DNA of 63,907 bases from Alcaligenaceae bacterium (GTDB lineage Bacteria > Pseudomonadota > Gammaproteobacteria > Burkholderiales > Burkholderiaceae_B). The translations under genes were made by a program, and so were the position numbers. The stretch is from the NCBI GenBank assembly GCA_947379755.1, contig CANCOC010000009.1, forward strand, positions 1 to 63,907, written 5' to 3'. Of the stretch, positions 40,225-50,571 are shown one piece after another (the stretch's first letter is position 1; each line of letters opens with the position of its first letter). The notes below the pieces were generated by a model, which worked only from the letters and a program-made list of their open reading frames with translations, did no database searches and was not told the origin of the DNA.

Positions 40225-41329
40225 ATGGAAGCCGAACGTCAGAACCTGATCTCCACCCGCCTTGCTGATTACGCGTCCCGCGAGCAGGCTCTTCGGGGGT
40301 ATCTTTGACTACGAGGTAAAAGCCGAGCGCTTGCACGTTGTCAATGCCGAACTTGAAGACCCCGCAGTCTGGAATGATCCTAAGCGCGCGCAGGATCTCG
40401 GACGCGAAAAAAAGAGTATCGAAGACGTTGTCACGACCCTGACGGCACTTGAACAGTCGATAGCAGACTCGCGCGAACTGTTTGAACTGGCCGCAGCCGA
40501 TGCGGATGACGAGACGCTCGAAGCCATCGAAACAGATGCCGAGGCCTTCCAGGCCACTCTGGAAGGAATGGAGTTTCGCCGGATGTTCAATAATCCTGCA
40601 GATCCATTGAATTGCTTTCTCGACATCCAGGCGGGCGCTGGCGGTACCGAAGCCCAGGATTGGGCATCGATGCTGTTACGCCAGTACCTGAGATACGCAG
40701 AACGCAAAGGCTTTAAAGCCGAAATCCTCGAAGAATCCGATGGCGAAGTTGCCGGCATCAAATCCGCAACGATCAAGATCGAAGGCGAGTACGCCTTTGG
40801 TTTTTTACGCACTGAGAGCGGTGTGCACCGACTCGTGCGCAAGAGCCCGTTTGACTCTTCAGGTGGCCGTCACACCTCGTTTGCCAGTGTATTTGTCTAT
40901 CCTGAGGTCGATGACTCAATTGAGATCGATATCAACCCTGCCGATTTGCGTGTCGACACCTATCGTGCCAGCGGCGCGGGTGGGCAGCACATTAACAAAA
41001 CGGACTCAGCGGTGAGGATCACGCACATACCAACCAACATCGTGGTGCAGTGCCAGAATGATCGTTCACAGCACCGTAACCGTGCCGAAGCAATGCAGAT
41101 GCTGAAATCACGTCTGTTTGAACTCGAAATGCGTAACCGGATGGCTGCCCAGCAAAAGATGGAAGATGCCAAGACCGATGTGGGCTGGGGACATCAGATT
41201 CGTTCGTACGTTCTGGACCAGAGTCGCATCAAGGATCTGCGCACGAACGTTGAAATATCCAATACTCAAAAGGTACTGGATGGCGATCTGGACCCTTTCA
41301 TTCAGGCCAGCCTGAAACAGGGTGTTTAA
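40225..41329 (+). CDS. prfB: Peptide chain release factor 2, with programmed +1 frameshift
   Basis: Starts at ATG 40225; 27 codons are read to CTT (40303-40305), then an in-frame TGA (40306-40308) must be bypassed by a +1 shift so that GAC (40307) continues the frame. The product is 367 residues, the normal RF2 length. The SPF anticodon-mimic tripeptide ([10 protein letters not shown]) identifies RF2 (UGA/UAA), and [13 protein letters not shown] holds the catalytic GGQ. The TGA senses RF2 level: low RF2 favours shifting. Annotated as one feature; translation by a simple open-frame search would miss the first 27 residues. Confidence 0.97.
40295..40309 (+). promoter_or_regulatory. Programmed +1 frameshift site of prfB
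   Basis: GGGGG (40295-40299) acts as an internal Shine-Dalgarno-like element, followed by TAT CTT TGA C. This is the classical layout of the E. coli site. The slip occurs on CTT, the TGA being the slow codon and the following C part of the preferred context. Confidence 0.95.
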
Positions 41330-41396
41330 ACAACCCAGTCTGAATCAGGCAGATCTTGCAGGGTCATTCGCGCACGATTGAGAATAAGGGGCAATA

Positions 41397-42173
41397 GTGA
41401 AAAAAATTATTATTCTGACCGGCACGTCTCGCGGTCTTGGAGCAGCGCTGGCCGAGCAAGTGGTGCGTGCACCGACAGAGGCCCGCGATCTGGCGACTAC
41501 GCATATCGTGACACTGGCACGCCAGCACTCTGAGGCGCTTGAGCGTCTGGCCCAGGCCCATGATACGAAGCTGACACAGATCGTAGCGGACCTCAATGAT
41601 CCTGCAGCAATAGTTGAGGCGGGCAAGCAGTTATATGCCCTGACAACGGGTGTCGAATGCGTGCGCATGATTCATAACGCCGGTGTAGTGACCCCGATTG
41701 CACAATCCAGAGACCTGACCGATCTGCTCGCGATCAACCAGGCATTCCAGATCAACATCACGGCGCCCATTTATCTGACCGCACAGGTGTTGTCGGCGTC
41801 AGCGCAGACCGCCGATCGACGCATCATGCTGATCTCGTCCGGTGCCGGTCGCAGCCCCTCTTCTGGCTGGGGCGTCTATTGTGCGACCAAGGCGGCGATG
41901 GACCGCTATGCCGAATGCGCACAGCTTGACGAGGGCGCGCGCGCCCGTATCGTCTCAATGGCACCTGGTGTCGTCGACACAGGGATGCAGGAGACGATTC
42001 GTGCCACGCCCAAGTCTGCCCTGCCCTCGCTTGAGCGCTTTGTGGACTTTCATCAGAACAAACAGCTTGCTTCACCCGAAGACGTCGCGCGTCGCCTGCT
42101 CCTGGCACTCGAAAGTGACGATTTTGGCAAAATAACCATCGACGATATTCGTCAACATACCTTTACATCATGA
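41397..42173 (+). CDS. Short-chain dehydrogenase/reductase
   Basis: 258 residues, starting at GTG 41397 with AAGGGG seven bases upstream. The NAD(P) motif is [14 protein letters not shown], and Tyr-x-x-x-Lys occurs in [15 protein letters not shown] with the serine in LISSGAG. Substrate unknown. The gene ends in an ATGA overlap with lysS, so it is translationally coupled to a lysyl-tRNA synthetase gene; the functional link is not apparent. Confidence 0.9.
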   Translation: MKKIIILTGTSRGLGAALAEQVVRAPTEARDLATTHIVTLARQHSEALERLAQAHDTKLTQIVADLNDPAAIVEAGKQLYALTTGVECVRMIHNAGVVTPIAQSRDLTDLLAINQAFQINITAPIYLTAQVLSASAQTADRRIMLISSGAGRSPSSGWGVYCATKAAMDRYAECAQLDEGARARIVSMAPGVVDTGMQETIRATPKSALPSLERFVDFHQNKQLASPEDVARRLLLALESDDFGKITIDDIRQHTFTS

Positions 42174-43684
42174 CTGATACCCAAACACCTGTACCTGATG
42201 AAAATCACCTGATTGCTGAACGTCGTGGCAAACTCGCCGCGATCCGTGCCAAGGGCATCGCATTTCCGAATGATTTCGTACCCAAGGATCGCGCAGCTGC
42301 ACTGCACAGAGCCTATGGTGAACACGAACAGGCGCCCCTGGCAGAATTAGCGATCCCAGCATCCGTTGCGGGTCGTATGATGCTCAAGCGCGTGATGGGT
42401 AAAGCAAGCTTTGCCACCCTGCAGGACAGTACGGGCCGCATCCAGATCTATCTGGATCGCAACAGTCTGGGCGAGGAACACTACGACTCGTTTAAACAAT
42501 GGGATATCGGTGACATCATCGCCATCACCGGCACGATGTTTAAAACCAATAAGGGTGAGCTGTCCATCCACGCAGCGACCGCACGTGTGCTGGCTAAATC
42601 CCTGCGTCCGCTGCCCGACAAATTCCACGGCATCGCGGATCAGGAGCTACGTTACCGTCAGCGTTATGTCGACCTGATCATGACCGAACAGACCCGCCAG
42701 ACCTTTGCTGCGCGCAGCAAAGCGATTGGCGCCATTCGCCAGGTCATGCTTGATGCAGACTTTGTCGAAGTCGAAACACCCATGCTGCATGCCATACCCG
42801 GTGGCGCAGCGGCCAAACCATTCGAAACACATCACAATGCCCTGGACATGGAAATGTTCCTGCGAATTGCGCCAGAGTTATATCTCAAGCGTCTCGTGGT
42901 TGGCGGCTTTGAACGCGTGTTCGAAATCAACCGCAACTTCCGCAATGAAGGTGTGAGTCCGCGTCATAATCCAGAATTCACCATGATGGAGTTTTACGCT
43001 GCATACACTGACTACCAGTGGCTGATGGACTTCACCGAACAGATTATCCGCGCAGCTGCGATCCAGGCAACAGGCAGTGCAACGCTGACCTATCAGGGTC
43101 GCGAGCTCGATCTGTCTGTACCCTTTCATCGCCGCACGATTGTGCAATCGATTCTTGAACACGTACCTGAGTTCACCGAAGAGCAACTCGTTGACATTGA
43201 GTTTGTCCGCACACAGCTCAAAAAACGCGGTGTGGATGTCAATGCTCCACCACTTGCGCGTGCAGGCCTGGGCGCCCTGCAGCTTGCACTGTTCGAAGAA
43301 ACTGCTGAAGCACAGCTGTGGCATCCGACATACATCATTGATTACCCGATCGAAGTTTCACCACTCGCACGCGAGTCCGATACGCGACCTGGCATCACCG
43401 AACGGTTTGAACTGTTCATGACAGGGCGAGAAATCGCCAACGGTTTTTCAGAGTTGAATGATCCTGAGGACCAGGCTGCTCGCTTTCATGCACAGGTCGA
43501 AGCAAAAGACGCTGGTGACGAAGAAGCCATGTATTACGACGCGGACTATATTCGTGCGCTCGAATACGGCATGCCACCGACCGGCGGTTGCGGCATCGGT
43601 ATCGACCGTCTGGTCATGCTGCTCACAGATAGCCCAAGCATCCGTGATGTGATTCTGTTCCCGCATCTGCGCAAAGAAGACTAA
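42170..43684 (+). CDS. lysS: Lysyl-tRNA synthetase (class II)
   Basis: 504 residues. The anticodon-binding OB domain (about 60-150) contains [18 protein letters not shown]. Class II motifs are visible: motif 2 [20 protein letters not shown] and motif 3 [13 protein letters not shown]. It charges tRNA-Lys with lysine. The ATG overlaps the SDR stop as ATGA and the stop TAA is directly followed by the MATE start. Confidence 0.97.
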   Translation: MTDTQTPVPDENHLIAERRGKLAAIRAKGIAFPNDFVPKDRAAALHRAYGEHEQAPLAELAIPASVAGRMMLKRVMGKASFATLQDSTGRIQIYLDRNSLGEEHYDSFKQWDIGDIIAITGTMFKTNKGELSIHAATARVLAKSLRPLPDKFHGIADQELRYRQRYVDLIMTEQTRQTFAARSKAIGAIRQVMLDADFVEVETPMLHAIPGGAAAKPFETHHNALDMEMFLRIAPELYLKRLVVGGFERVFEINRNFRNEGVSPRHNPEFTMMEFYAAYTDYQWLMDFTEQIIRAAAIQATGSATLTYQGRELDLSVPFHRRTIVQSILEHVPEFTEEQLVDIEFVRTQLKKRGVDVNAPPLARAGLGALQLALFEETAEAQLWHPTYIIDYPIEVSPLARESDTRPGITERFELFMTGREIANGFSELNDPEDQAARFHAQVEAKDAGDEEAMYYDADYIRALEYGMPPTGGCGIGIDRLVMLLTDSPSIRDVILFPHLRKED

Positions 43685-45064
43685 ATGACAACGCCCGCTG
43701 CCGCGCTCAGAGCGCGCCGCACCCAAGCTCTGCTGCACGGGCGTATTCTTCCGACGATTCTCAAGCTCTCCACACCGAACGTCCTGGGGCTGATGGCCTC
43801 AACTGCCATCATTGCCTGGGATGGTTACATCATTGGCCTGCTAGGCTCTGAGGCACTTGCAGGTGCCGCCCTGGTCTTCCCCATCTCAATGCTGATGTTG
43901 CAGATGTCCAATGGTGCACTGGGCGGCTCAATCAATGCAGTGATTGCACGAGCGCTCGGTTCAGGCGACAGCGACAGCGCAGAAAGACTGTCGCAGCATG
44001 CCGTTGTGGTCGCAACCATCATGTCCGCGCTGTTTACACTGGTGATGCTGGGCCTTGGCCCCTATATTTTCAAATCCATGGGTGGCCGGGGCGAGACACT
44101 GGCCATCGCCCTGACCTATTCAAATACACTGTTTTTAGGTGCGAGCACAATCTGGTTCACCAGTACGCTTTCAGCAATCGTACGCGGCTGCGGCAACATG
44201 ACCATGCCGTCCCTGATGCTGATCGTCACCGCGCTCCTGCACTTTGCACTGTGCCCGGCGCTGGTGTTCGGCTGGGGGCCGCTACCCGCCTTTGGCATCG
44301 CAGGTGCGGCACTTAGCACCATTATCGTCAACGCTATTGCAAGCGCCCTGATGGCGTATTACCTGATGCGCGAGCAATCACCGCTGCGCCTGAGGTTCAG
44401 GAACCGTGCGTTACAAAATGATCTGTTCAACGTGATTTTACGGATTGGCCTGCCTGGCGCCATCAGTCCAGTGCTGAGCAATGGCTCAATCCTCATGGCA
44501 ACAGCCTACATCGGTAGCTTTGGTACGCTCGCACTCGCGGGATATGGAGTGGCCTCACGGCTTGAATTCATCCTGGTGCCGATCGTGTTTGGCGTGGGCA
44601 CGGTACTCACCACGATGGTGGCAACCAATATCGGCGCAGGCAACACAGAACGCGCCTTGCGTGCCACGTTAACTGGCAGCCTGCTGGTAACAGGTGTGAC
44701 TCTGGCACTGGGCACTACTGTTGCAGTATTCCCGATACTCTGGATGCAGTGGTTCACAGCGGATCCCGAGATCATTCGGTTTGGCAGCAGCTATCTGAAT
44801 ATCGTCGGACCCTGCTATGGATTTTTTGGACTCGGACTGGTGCTGTTCTTTGCCTCGCAAGGATCAGGCAAACTCTTCTGGCCCCTGATTGGCAGCAGTT
44901 CAAGACTCGTCTTTGTGGCGCTAGGTGGCTGGGTCGTACTCAATCTGCTCACGCCAGACCCACGCAATATGTTTGTCGTGATCGCAATTGGTTTTGCACT
45001 GTACGCGGTCATTACAGCAGCATCTATTTTAGTGAGTCGCTGGGGTGCTGTTCAATCGCATTGA
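43685..45064 (+). CDS. MATE-family efflux transporter
   Basis: 459 residues, about twelve membrane segments in two related halves. MATE features: PNVLGLMASTAIIAWDGYIIGLLG at the N-terminus and GLPGAISPVLSNGSILMATAYIGSFG in the second half. It should export cationic compounds in exchange for Na+ or H+. Start directly after the lysS stop (TAAATG) suggests coupling; the role in this cluster is unclear. Confidence 0.9.
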   Translation: MTTPAAALRARRTQALLHGRILPTILKLSTPNVLGLMASTAIIAWDGYIIGLLGSEALAGAALVFPISMLMLQMSNGALGGSINAVIARALGSGDSDSAERLSQHAVVVATIMSALFTLVMLGLGPYIFKSMGGRGETLAIALTYSNTLFLGASTIWFTSTLSAIVRGCGNMTMPSLMLIVTALLHFALCPALVFGWGPLPAFGIAGAALSTIIVNAIASALMAYYLMREQSPLRLRFRNRALQNDLFNVILRIGLPGAISPVLSNGSILMATAYIGSFGTLALAGYGVASRLEFILVPIVFGVGTVLTTMVATNIGAGNTERALRATLTGSLLVTGVTLALGTTVAVFPILWMQWFTADPEIIRFGSSYLNIVGPCYGFFGLGLVLFFASQGSGKLFWPLIGSSSRLVFVALGGWVVLNLLTPDPRNMFVVIAIGFALYAVITAASILVSRWGAVQSH

Positions 45065-45101
45065 ACTAGAGCGAACCCCATACGACTGACCGTCCGTCGA
45101 G

Positions 45102-46151
45102 CTAGTTCAAACTCGCCATATCAATGACAAAGCGATATTTCACATCACTTTTGAGCATGCGCTCGTACGCTTCATTGATGTAAGCCATCGGCATGATTTC
45201 AATATCGGAGACGATATTGTGTTTGGCACAAAAATCGAGCATCTCCTGTGTTTCACGGATTCCACCAATGAGCGAGCCCGCCAGTTGACGACGCTTGAAT
45301 ATCAGATTGAATACATTGGGCGAGGGATGAGGGTCCGAAGGAGCTCCCACCAGCGTCATCGTGCCATCAAGCTTAAGCAGTTGCAGATAGGCATCCAGAT
45401 CGTGTGGCGCAGCAACGGTATTCAAAATGAAGTCCAGCTGATTTGCATAAGCAGCCATTTGCTCCAGGTCGCTGGATATGCAGACCTCATCAGCACCGAG
45501 TTTTTTACCGTCCTCAACTTTGCTTGCAGAAGTCGTAAACAGTACGACATGAGCACCCATTGCATGAGCAATTTTGACTGCCATGTGACCCAGGCCACCC
45601 AGACCGACGATACCAACCTTTTTGCCTGGCCCGACACCCCAGTGACGAAGGGGCGAGTAGGTCGTGATTCCTGCGCATAAGAGAGGTGCGACACTTGCCA
45701 GATCTTTTTTGTCGTGGGTGATATGCAGGACAAAAGACTCTTTGACAACAATTGACTGTGCATAACCACCATGAGTGTTTTCACCACCAAAGACAGGACC
45801 GTTGTATGTTCCTGTAAAACCGCTCTCACAGTACTGTTCTTCACCTTCATCGCAGGGATGGCAATGTCCGCAACTGTCGACCATGCAGCCTACACCCGCC
45901 AAGTCTCCAATCTTGAAGTTTTTGACCTTGTCACCGATGGCAACGATCCGACCGACTATTTCGTGTCCGGGTACGGAGGGATACTGAGTGTTTTTCCACT
46001 CATTTCGAGCAGTATGCAAATCAGAATGACATACGCCACAATATAGAATTTCGATTTGAATATCATCGGCCACAGGGGTACGGCGTGTGATTTCAAAAGG
46101 TGCCAGTGCGCTTGTGGCGCTCTGCGCCGCGTAGGCTTTAGTTTTAAACAT
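45102..46151 (-). CDS. Zinc-dependent NAD(P) alcohol dehydrogenase (YahK-like)
   Basis: 349 residues of the MDR family. Catalytic zinc ligands: Cys in CGVCHSDLH, His-Glu in PGHEIVGR, and Cys in APLLCAGIT; the structural zinc cysteines are CGHCHPCDEGEEQYC. The nucleotide motif is IVGLGGLGHMAVKIA. Members of this branch (YahK, cinnamyl-alcohol-dehydrogenase-like) reduce many aldehydes with NADPH. Monocistronic, with a palindrome in its upstream region. Confidence 0.93.
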   Translation of the reverse strand: MFKTKAYAAQSATSALAPFEITRRTPVADDIQIEILYCGVCHSDLHTARNEWKNTQYPSVPGHEIVGRIVAIGDKVKNFKIGDLAGVGCMVDSCGHCHPCDEGEEQYCESGFTGTYNGPVFGGENTHGGYAQSIVVKESFVLHITHDKKDLASVAPLLCAGITTYSPLRHWGVGPGKKVGIVGLGGLGHMAVKIAHAMGAHVVLFTTSASKVEDGKKLGADEVCISSDLEQMAAYANQLDFILNTVAAPHDLDAYLQLLKLDGTMTLVGAPSDPHPSPNVFNLIFKRRQLAGSLIGGIRETQEMLDFCAKHNIVSDIEIMPMAYINEAYERMLKSDVKYRFVIDMASLN

Positions 46152-46179
46152 AAATGAATTGATTCCTTGAATGTCGTTC

Positions 46180-46194
46180 GTTTGTTATACAAAC
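46180..46194. promoter_or_regulatory. 15-bp palindrome upstream of the alcohol dehydrogenase
   Basis: GTTTGT-TAT-ACAAAC (46180-46194), 28 bases before the start codon. Read on the leftward strand it overlaps TGTATA, a possible -10, which has TTGCAG 17 bases before it. Shape and place suggest an operator for a dimeric repressor, not identified. Confidence 0.45.
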
Positions 46195-46254
46195 TCAGTT
46201 CAAGAATACTGCAATTAAATAATTTTTAGATTCAAAACATATTTATTAATTGGA

Positions 46255-46584
46255 TTAGTACGATGCCTGCATTCGGGTTAAATACTCCTGCAGCGCTAAT
46301 TTTGCATCAGCGTCCGTCATCTGACCGCTGCTGACTTTTTGCTCAAGCAAACCCACTCGGGCCTCATAATCAACAACGGCAGCACGCGGACTTGAAGAAG
46401 AGCTTGCTAATTTTTTGGCCCAGATACACTGTGCAACATCGTTGAAATACTGATATTTTGCCATGCATGCAGACTGTGTTCCTGCGATGGAAGCACACCC
46501 GGCAACTGCGACAGACAAGGCACATCCTGCGGCAAACGATCTCACTGGAAAATTCAATTTTTTATGCTCATGCAGAATAAGCAT
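46255..46584 (-). CDS. Small lipoprotein of unknown function
   Basis: 109 residues. A charged start (MLILHEHKKLNF), a hydrophobic stretch and a lipobox VAVAGC with Cys30 indicate a lipoprotein. The mature part has two further cysteines (SACMAKYQYF; VAQCIWAKK), a serine run and a short C-terminal helical repeat of SSGQMTDADAKLALQEYL. No known domain is recognised. The start overlaps the hyi stop by 17 bases, with AGGGTGG nearby, so it is probably co-translated with that gene. Confidence 0.7.
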   Translation of the reverse strand: MLILHEHKKLNFPVRSFAAGCALSVAVAGCASIAGTQSACMAKYQYFNDVAQCIWAKKLASSSSSPRAAVVDYEARVGLLEQKVSSGQMTDADAKLALQEYLTRMQASY

Positions 46585-47338
46585 CCATCCACCCTAAGCC
46601 AGCCTCAACCGTCGTACGCGCACGATACTCAGCACCGATCCAGCCTGTGTAACCAAGCGCATCGATGCGCTCAATCACAACTGGATAATTGATTTCACCT
46701 TCATCAGGCTCTGCACGGCTGGGCACTGCAGCGATCTGAATATGACCGATATGCGGCATAAACAGTGCAAGCTTGGTCAGGACGTCACCCTCGGCAACTC
46801 CCACGTGATACACATCAAACATGAGCTTGACGTTGCTGCGCTCTGTCGCCTCACGCACCGCATTGGATTGCGCCTGGGTCGCGTACAGATAATCAGGCTT
46901 GTCTCGCGGATTGAGGGCTTCGAGTAACAGTGTCAAACCTGAAGATGCGGCCAGATCGGCGGCCCATTGCAGGTTGCGCACCATGGTTTCAAAAGCCAGC
47001 GCACGCTGTGCGGGCTCAATCACACCAGCCATCACATGTATCGCAGTTGCACCACTAGCCAGACACCAGTCCATCGACAGTTTGAAGGATGCTTTGAAAT
47101 CCGCTTCGCGCCCTGGCAAGGCTGCCAGACCCGACTCACCTGGCCTGCCCAGCGGGGTATTGGCTGCCAGCAATGTGAGGTTGAGACGTTCACAGGCAGC
47201 ACGCACCTCTGTAGCAGAAGTATCGTACGGCCAGTGCAACTCAATTGCCTGAAAGCCGTTGTGGGCTGCGAGCTCAATACGCTCGAGTAACGGCTTATCT
47301 GACCAGAGAAAGCCTAAGTTTGCAGAAAAGCGCGCCAT
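46568..47338 (-). CDS. Hydroxypyruvate isomerase-like TIM-barrel protein
   Basis: 256 residues of the xylose-isomerase-like superfamily. Recognisable are FSANLGFLW at the start, FQAIELHWPYD, LLLEALNPRDKPDYL with the metal-binding glutamate, LMFDVYHVGVAEGD and GHIQIAAVPSRAEPDEGEINYP. Relatives are Hyi (hydroxypyruvate to tartronate semialdehyde) and OtnI (2-oxotetronate isomerase); the two cannot be separated here. The gene follows an HpaI-type aldolase by 21 bases, so a small 2-oxo acid pathway is likely. Confidence 0.87.
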   Translation of the reverse strand: MARFSANLGFLWSDKPLLERIELAAHNGFQAIELHWPYDTSATEVRAACERLNLTLLAANTPLGRPGESGLAALPGREADFKASFKLSMDWCLASGATAIHVMAGVIEPAQRALAFETMVRNLQWAADLAASSGLTLLLEALNPRDKPDYLYATQAQSNAVREATERSNVKLMFDVYHVGVAEGDVLTKLALFMPHIGHIQIAAVPSRAEPDEGEINYPVVIERIDALGYTGWIGAEYRARTTVEAGLGWMDAYSA

Positions 47339-47359
47339 CTGAGACCGTCCTTGCTTTAA

Positions 47360-48151
47360 TTAGTAACCGTTACCTGCAGACACAGCCGGTGCTGCGCCAC
47401 GCGCCGCAGCAATAGCTGCCTTGGCTGCGGAGGACATCAGTGCAACTTCGTTGCCAGGAGTCACCATCTGAAAACCCTCGGCAATACGACGACCTGCGGC
47501 CTCGCCTGAAGAGCAAAAAATACCGGCAATCTTGCCGTGTGCCTTGGCGCGTTCGCGAATATGGGCGATCGCATCAATCACAACTTTTTCGTCAGACTCG
47601 GAGCGCGGGACACATCCCAGAGCCAGCGCCAGATCATTGGGTCCGATATAGATTCCATCGAGGCCTTCGATGTCAAGGATGGCATCCAGATGATCCAGGC
47701 CCGCCTGTGTCTCAATCATGCCAAGCGCCAGAATTTCGTGATCCGCGCCGGGATAATAATCTGCACCGCCATACAGCAAGGCGCGCGCAGGACCAAAAGA
47801 ACGTTGTCCTCTGGGAGGGTAGCGGCAGGATGAAACAAAACATGCTGCATCATCCACGGTAGAAATCATCGGACAGATAATGCCGTAGGCGCCCGTATCG
47901 AGCAAGCGCATGATCTGCGCAGGATCGTTGCCAGGCACACGTGCCAGAGGGACTGCAGGCGTAGAAGACAAGGCCTGGAACATGGGCAGCGCGGCATCGA
48001 TGCCAATCATGCCATGTTGCAAGTCGACAGTGATCGAATCAAAACCCTGATGCCCCATGACTTCGGCAGAATAGGAAGAAGGGATGGCCAGCCAGCCATT
48101 GATGATGGGCTGACCTGCTGCCAATTTCTTACGAAGCTGATTTTCTCTCAT
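47360..48151 (-). CDS. HpcH/HpaI-type aldolase
   Basis: 263 residues, class II pyruvate-dependent aldolase fold. The metal site is in LALGMIETQAGLDHLDAI and GLDGIYIGPNDLALALG; the arginine is in PLARVPGNDPAQIM and TVDLQHG precedes it. Such enzymes cleave or form 4-hydroxy-2-oxo acids, giving pyruvate or glyoxylate-type products. GGAGACAATACCC leads the ATG. It is the first gene of a leftward set with hyi and the lipoprotein. Confidence 0.9.
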   Translation of the reverse strand: MRENQLRKKLAAGQPIINGWLAIPSSYSAEVMGHQGFDSITVDLQHGMIGIDAALPMFQALSSTPAVPLARVPGNDPAQIMRLLDTGAYGIICPMISTVDDAACFVSSCRYPPRGQRSFGPARALLYGGADYYPGADHEILALGMIETQAGLDHLDAILDIEGLDGIYIGPNDLALALGCVPRSESDEKVVIDAIAHIRERAKAHGKIAGIFCSSGEAAGRRIAEGFQMVTPGNEVALMSSAAKAAIAAARGAAPAVSAGNGY

Positions 48152-48255
48152 GGGTATTGTCTCCTGATGGGTGATCTATTTGACACATTCAGACGACAAG
48201 CCAGCCGTGCCTAAAAGAGATACCCGGCACAAACACCCTTGCCGCCCAAACCGTC

Positions 48256-48597
48256 TTAGTGACTTTCTTTGGCGTGGTTGATAGTGTAGCGGGGAATCTC
48301 GATTGTGAGATCCTTGCCAGCCACAAGTGCCTGACAAGACAGACGGGAGTTGGTCGACAACCCCCAGGCCCGATCAAGCAGGTCTTCTTCGGAGTCACTC
48401 GCAGGCGCGAGGGAATTAAACCCATCCTTGATAATTACGTGACAGGTCGTACATGCGCACGAGAGTTCGCAGGCGTGTTCGATTTCGATATGGTGATCAA
48501 GCAAGATACGGCAGATCGAAACGCCCGGCGTCGCATCCTCGATCACACGACCGTCAGGACACACATCTGGATGGGGCAGGACTGTAATTTTAGGCAT
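48256..48597 (-). CDS. fdx: [2Fe-2S] ferredoxin of the Isc system
   Basis: 113 residues. Cluster cysteines are Cys43, Cys49 and Cys52 (HACELSCACTTCHV) and Cys88 (RLSCQAL), one position different from E. coli Fdx. It supplies electrons for cluster assembly on IscU. It ends the isc operon, after hscA by 29 bases; no iscX gene is seen in the following 104 bases. Confidence 0.95.
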   Translation of the reverse strand: MPKITVLPHPDVCPDGRVIEDATPGVSICRILLDHHIEIEHACELSCACTTCHVIIKDGFNSLAPASDSEEDLLDRAWGLSTNSRLSCQALVAGKDLTIEIPRYTINHAKESH

Positions 48598-48626
48598 GAA
48601 ATCTTTAAACTCAATTTTTAAGAAAA

Positions 48627-50498
48627 TTAACCAACATCGTCAAGGGAGCGGCCTTTCAGCGCTGCACGAATGCTTCGATCCATGCGCTTGGCTGCAAAAT
48701 CATCGGTCACGGCTGACAGCGCTTTAATTGCCTGGCGTATCGCCTCGACATCGTCACCCGCCGCGCTGCGCTGGGTCGCCTGCATCTGCTGCTCGATGCG
48801 GGTTTGCTCGCCTGCACTCAATAAATCTGCATCTGCAGCAAGGGCCGCCTGAACAGACTCAAGTAACTGAGCCGCATCAACTTGCTGTTCGCGCAACATT
48901 CTCATCTGTGCATCGTGATCTGCAAGCGCCATGCCTTCGGACAGCATGCGTGCAACCTCTTCATCACTCAGCCCATAAGAAGGCTTGACCGTGACCGAGG
49001 CCTCGACGCCAGAGGCAAGTTCGCGTGCTGTCACACTTAGCAGGCCATCTGCATCCACCTGAAAGGTGACGCGAATCCGTGCAGCACCTGCCACCATCGG
49101 TGGAATGCCACGTAACTCAAAACGTGCAAGTGACCGACAGTCAGACACAAGGTCGCGTTCACCCTGTACGACGTGGACAGCCAGTGCTGTCTGGCCATCT
49201 TTAAAGGTCGTAAACTCCTGGGCACGCGCAACGGGAATGGTGCTGTTGCGGGGAATAATGTGTTCGACCAGGCCACCCATTGTTTCCATACCGAGTGTCA
49301 GCGGTGTGACATCAAGCAGTAACCAGTCTTCTCCGGGATGACGATTGCCAGCCAGCAGATTCGCCTGGAGGGCAGCGCCCAGTGCCACGACCTGATCAGG
49401 ATCAAGATCGGTCAGCGGTGTGGTGCCAAAATAATCATGGACCGCGGCACGCACGATAGGCATGCGTGTCGCCCCACCCACCATCACAACACCCTGGATA
49501 TCCTGGATGCCAAGGTGCGCATCCTTTAGGGCGCGGCGCGCACAGGCAAGCGTTTTTTCGATCAGGGGCTGGGCGATTATTTCGAACGCGGCACGGCTCA
49601 GACTCAACTCAAGCTGCGAGGTTTGCAACAAGACTGTTTCAGTATGTACAGCTGATGCAGTCGGTGTGTCGGTCAAGGCCTCGCGCAAAGTGCGTGCAGC
49701 AGTTAACAGCGCACGACGATCCGAATGGGTGACAACGGTCAAACCATGCCTGACCACAGCATCTTCAACAATCAACGCATCAAAATCATCCCCACCCAAC
49801 GCCGTATCACCACCCGTGGCGATCACCTCAAAGACACCGCGTGACAATCGTAGCAATGACATGTCAAACGTGCCACCACCCAGGTCATAGACTGCGTAGA
49901 CGCCTTCAGAGCCGTGATCCAGACCATAGGCAATTGCAGCAGCCGTTGGTTCGTTTAGCAGACGCAGGACGTTGAGACCTGCCAGCCGGGCTGCATCGCG
50001 TGTTGCCTGGCGCTGTGCATCATCAAAATAAGCGGGGACGGTAATCACTGCGCCCACCAGCGTGTCGCCCAGGGTGCCTTCGGCAAGTACTTTCAGTTTT
50101 TCAAGAATTCTGGAAGCAACTTCGACGGGAGAGAGATCAGCGTGCGTGGTATGAATCCTGACTGACTGTGCATCAGGTAAAAACTGGTACGGCATCCCTG
50201 AAGCAATCGCATCCTCATAGGAGCGGCCCATCAGGCGTTTGATAGAGACCAGTGTATCGAGCGGATGGGCAGCCTGCTGGGCAAGCGCCGCCTGACCAAC
50301 AAGCGTCTGACCTGACGCATCGAGGTACACGGCAGAGGCGACCAGAGCATACCCCTGTTCATCGGCAAGGACTTCGGCAACACTGCTGCGCACAGCAGCA
50401 ACAAGCGAGTGCGTTGTGCCTAGATCAATTCCGACTGCCAAACGACGTTGGTGTGGAGCGGGTGATTCGCCTGGTTCAGATATCTGCAGTAATGCCAT
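48627..50498 (-). CDS. hscA: Hsp70-type Fe-S chaperone HscA
   Basis: 623 residues, DnaK family. Nucleotide-binding domain motifs: [31 protein letters not shown] and [14 protein letters not shown]; the C-terminal substrate domain follows. HscA binds the LPPVK motif of IscU, present in the neighbouring IscU, and with HscB drives cluster transfer. Upstream hscB is 73 bases away. Confidence 0.95.
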   Translation of the reverse strand: MALLQISEPGESPAPHQRRLAVGIDLGTTHSLVAAVRSSVAEVLADEQGYALVASAVYLDASGQTLVGQAALAQQAAHPLDTLVSIKRLMGRSYEDAIASGMPYQFLPDAQSVRIHTTHADLSPVEVASRILEKLKVLAEGTLGDTLVGAVITVPAYFDDAQRQATRDAARLAGLNVLRLLNEPTAAAIAYGLDHGSEGVYAVYDLGGGTFDMSLLRLSRGVFEVIATGGDTALGGDDFDALIVEDAVVRHGLTVVTHSDRRALLTAARTLREALTDTPTASAVHTETVLLQTSQLELSLSRAAFEIIAQPLIEKTLACARRALKDAHLGIQDIQGVVMVGGATRMPIVRAAVHDYFGTTPLTDLDPDQVVALGAALQANLLAGNRHPGEDWLLLDVTPLTLGMETMGGLVEHIIPRNSTIPVARAQEFTTFKDGQTALAVHVVQGERDLVSDCRSLARFELRGIPPMVAGAARIRVTFQVDADGLLSVTARELASGVEASVTVKPSYGLSDEEVARMLSEGMALADHDAQMRMLREQQVDAAQLLESVQAALAADADLLSAGEQTRIEQQMQATQRSAAGDDVEAIRQAIKALSAVTDDFAAKRMDRSIRAALKGRSLDDVG

Positions 50499-50571
50499 CG
50501 GTCAGCTTCAGTTGTGCACGTTGTGCTTGGTAAAGGGCCCGCACGCGAGCCCGGGTCATATCAGGAGAAAA

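Noticed and set aside
40262-41329. prfB as a plain frame starting at 40262.
   Set aside because: The first 15 residues are out-of-frame junk; the classical frameshift from ATG 40225 gives a normal RF2.
48152-48255. iscX at the end of the isc operon.
   Set aside because: The gap is only 104 bases and no frame resembles IscX.
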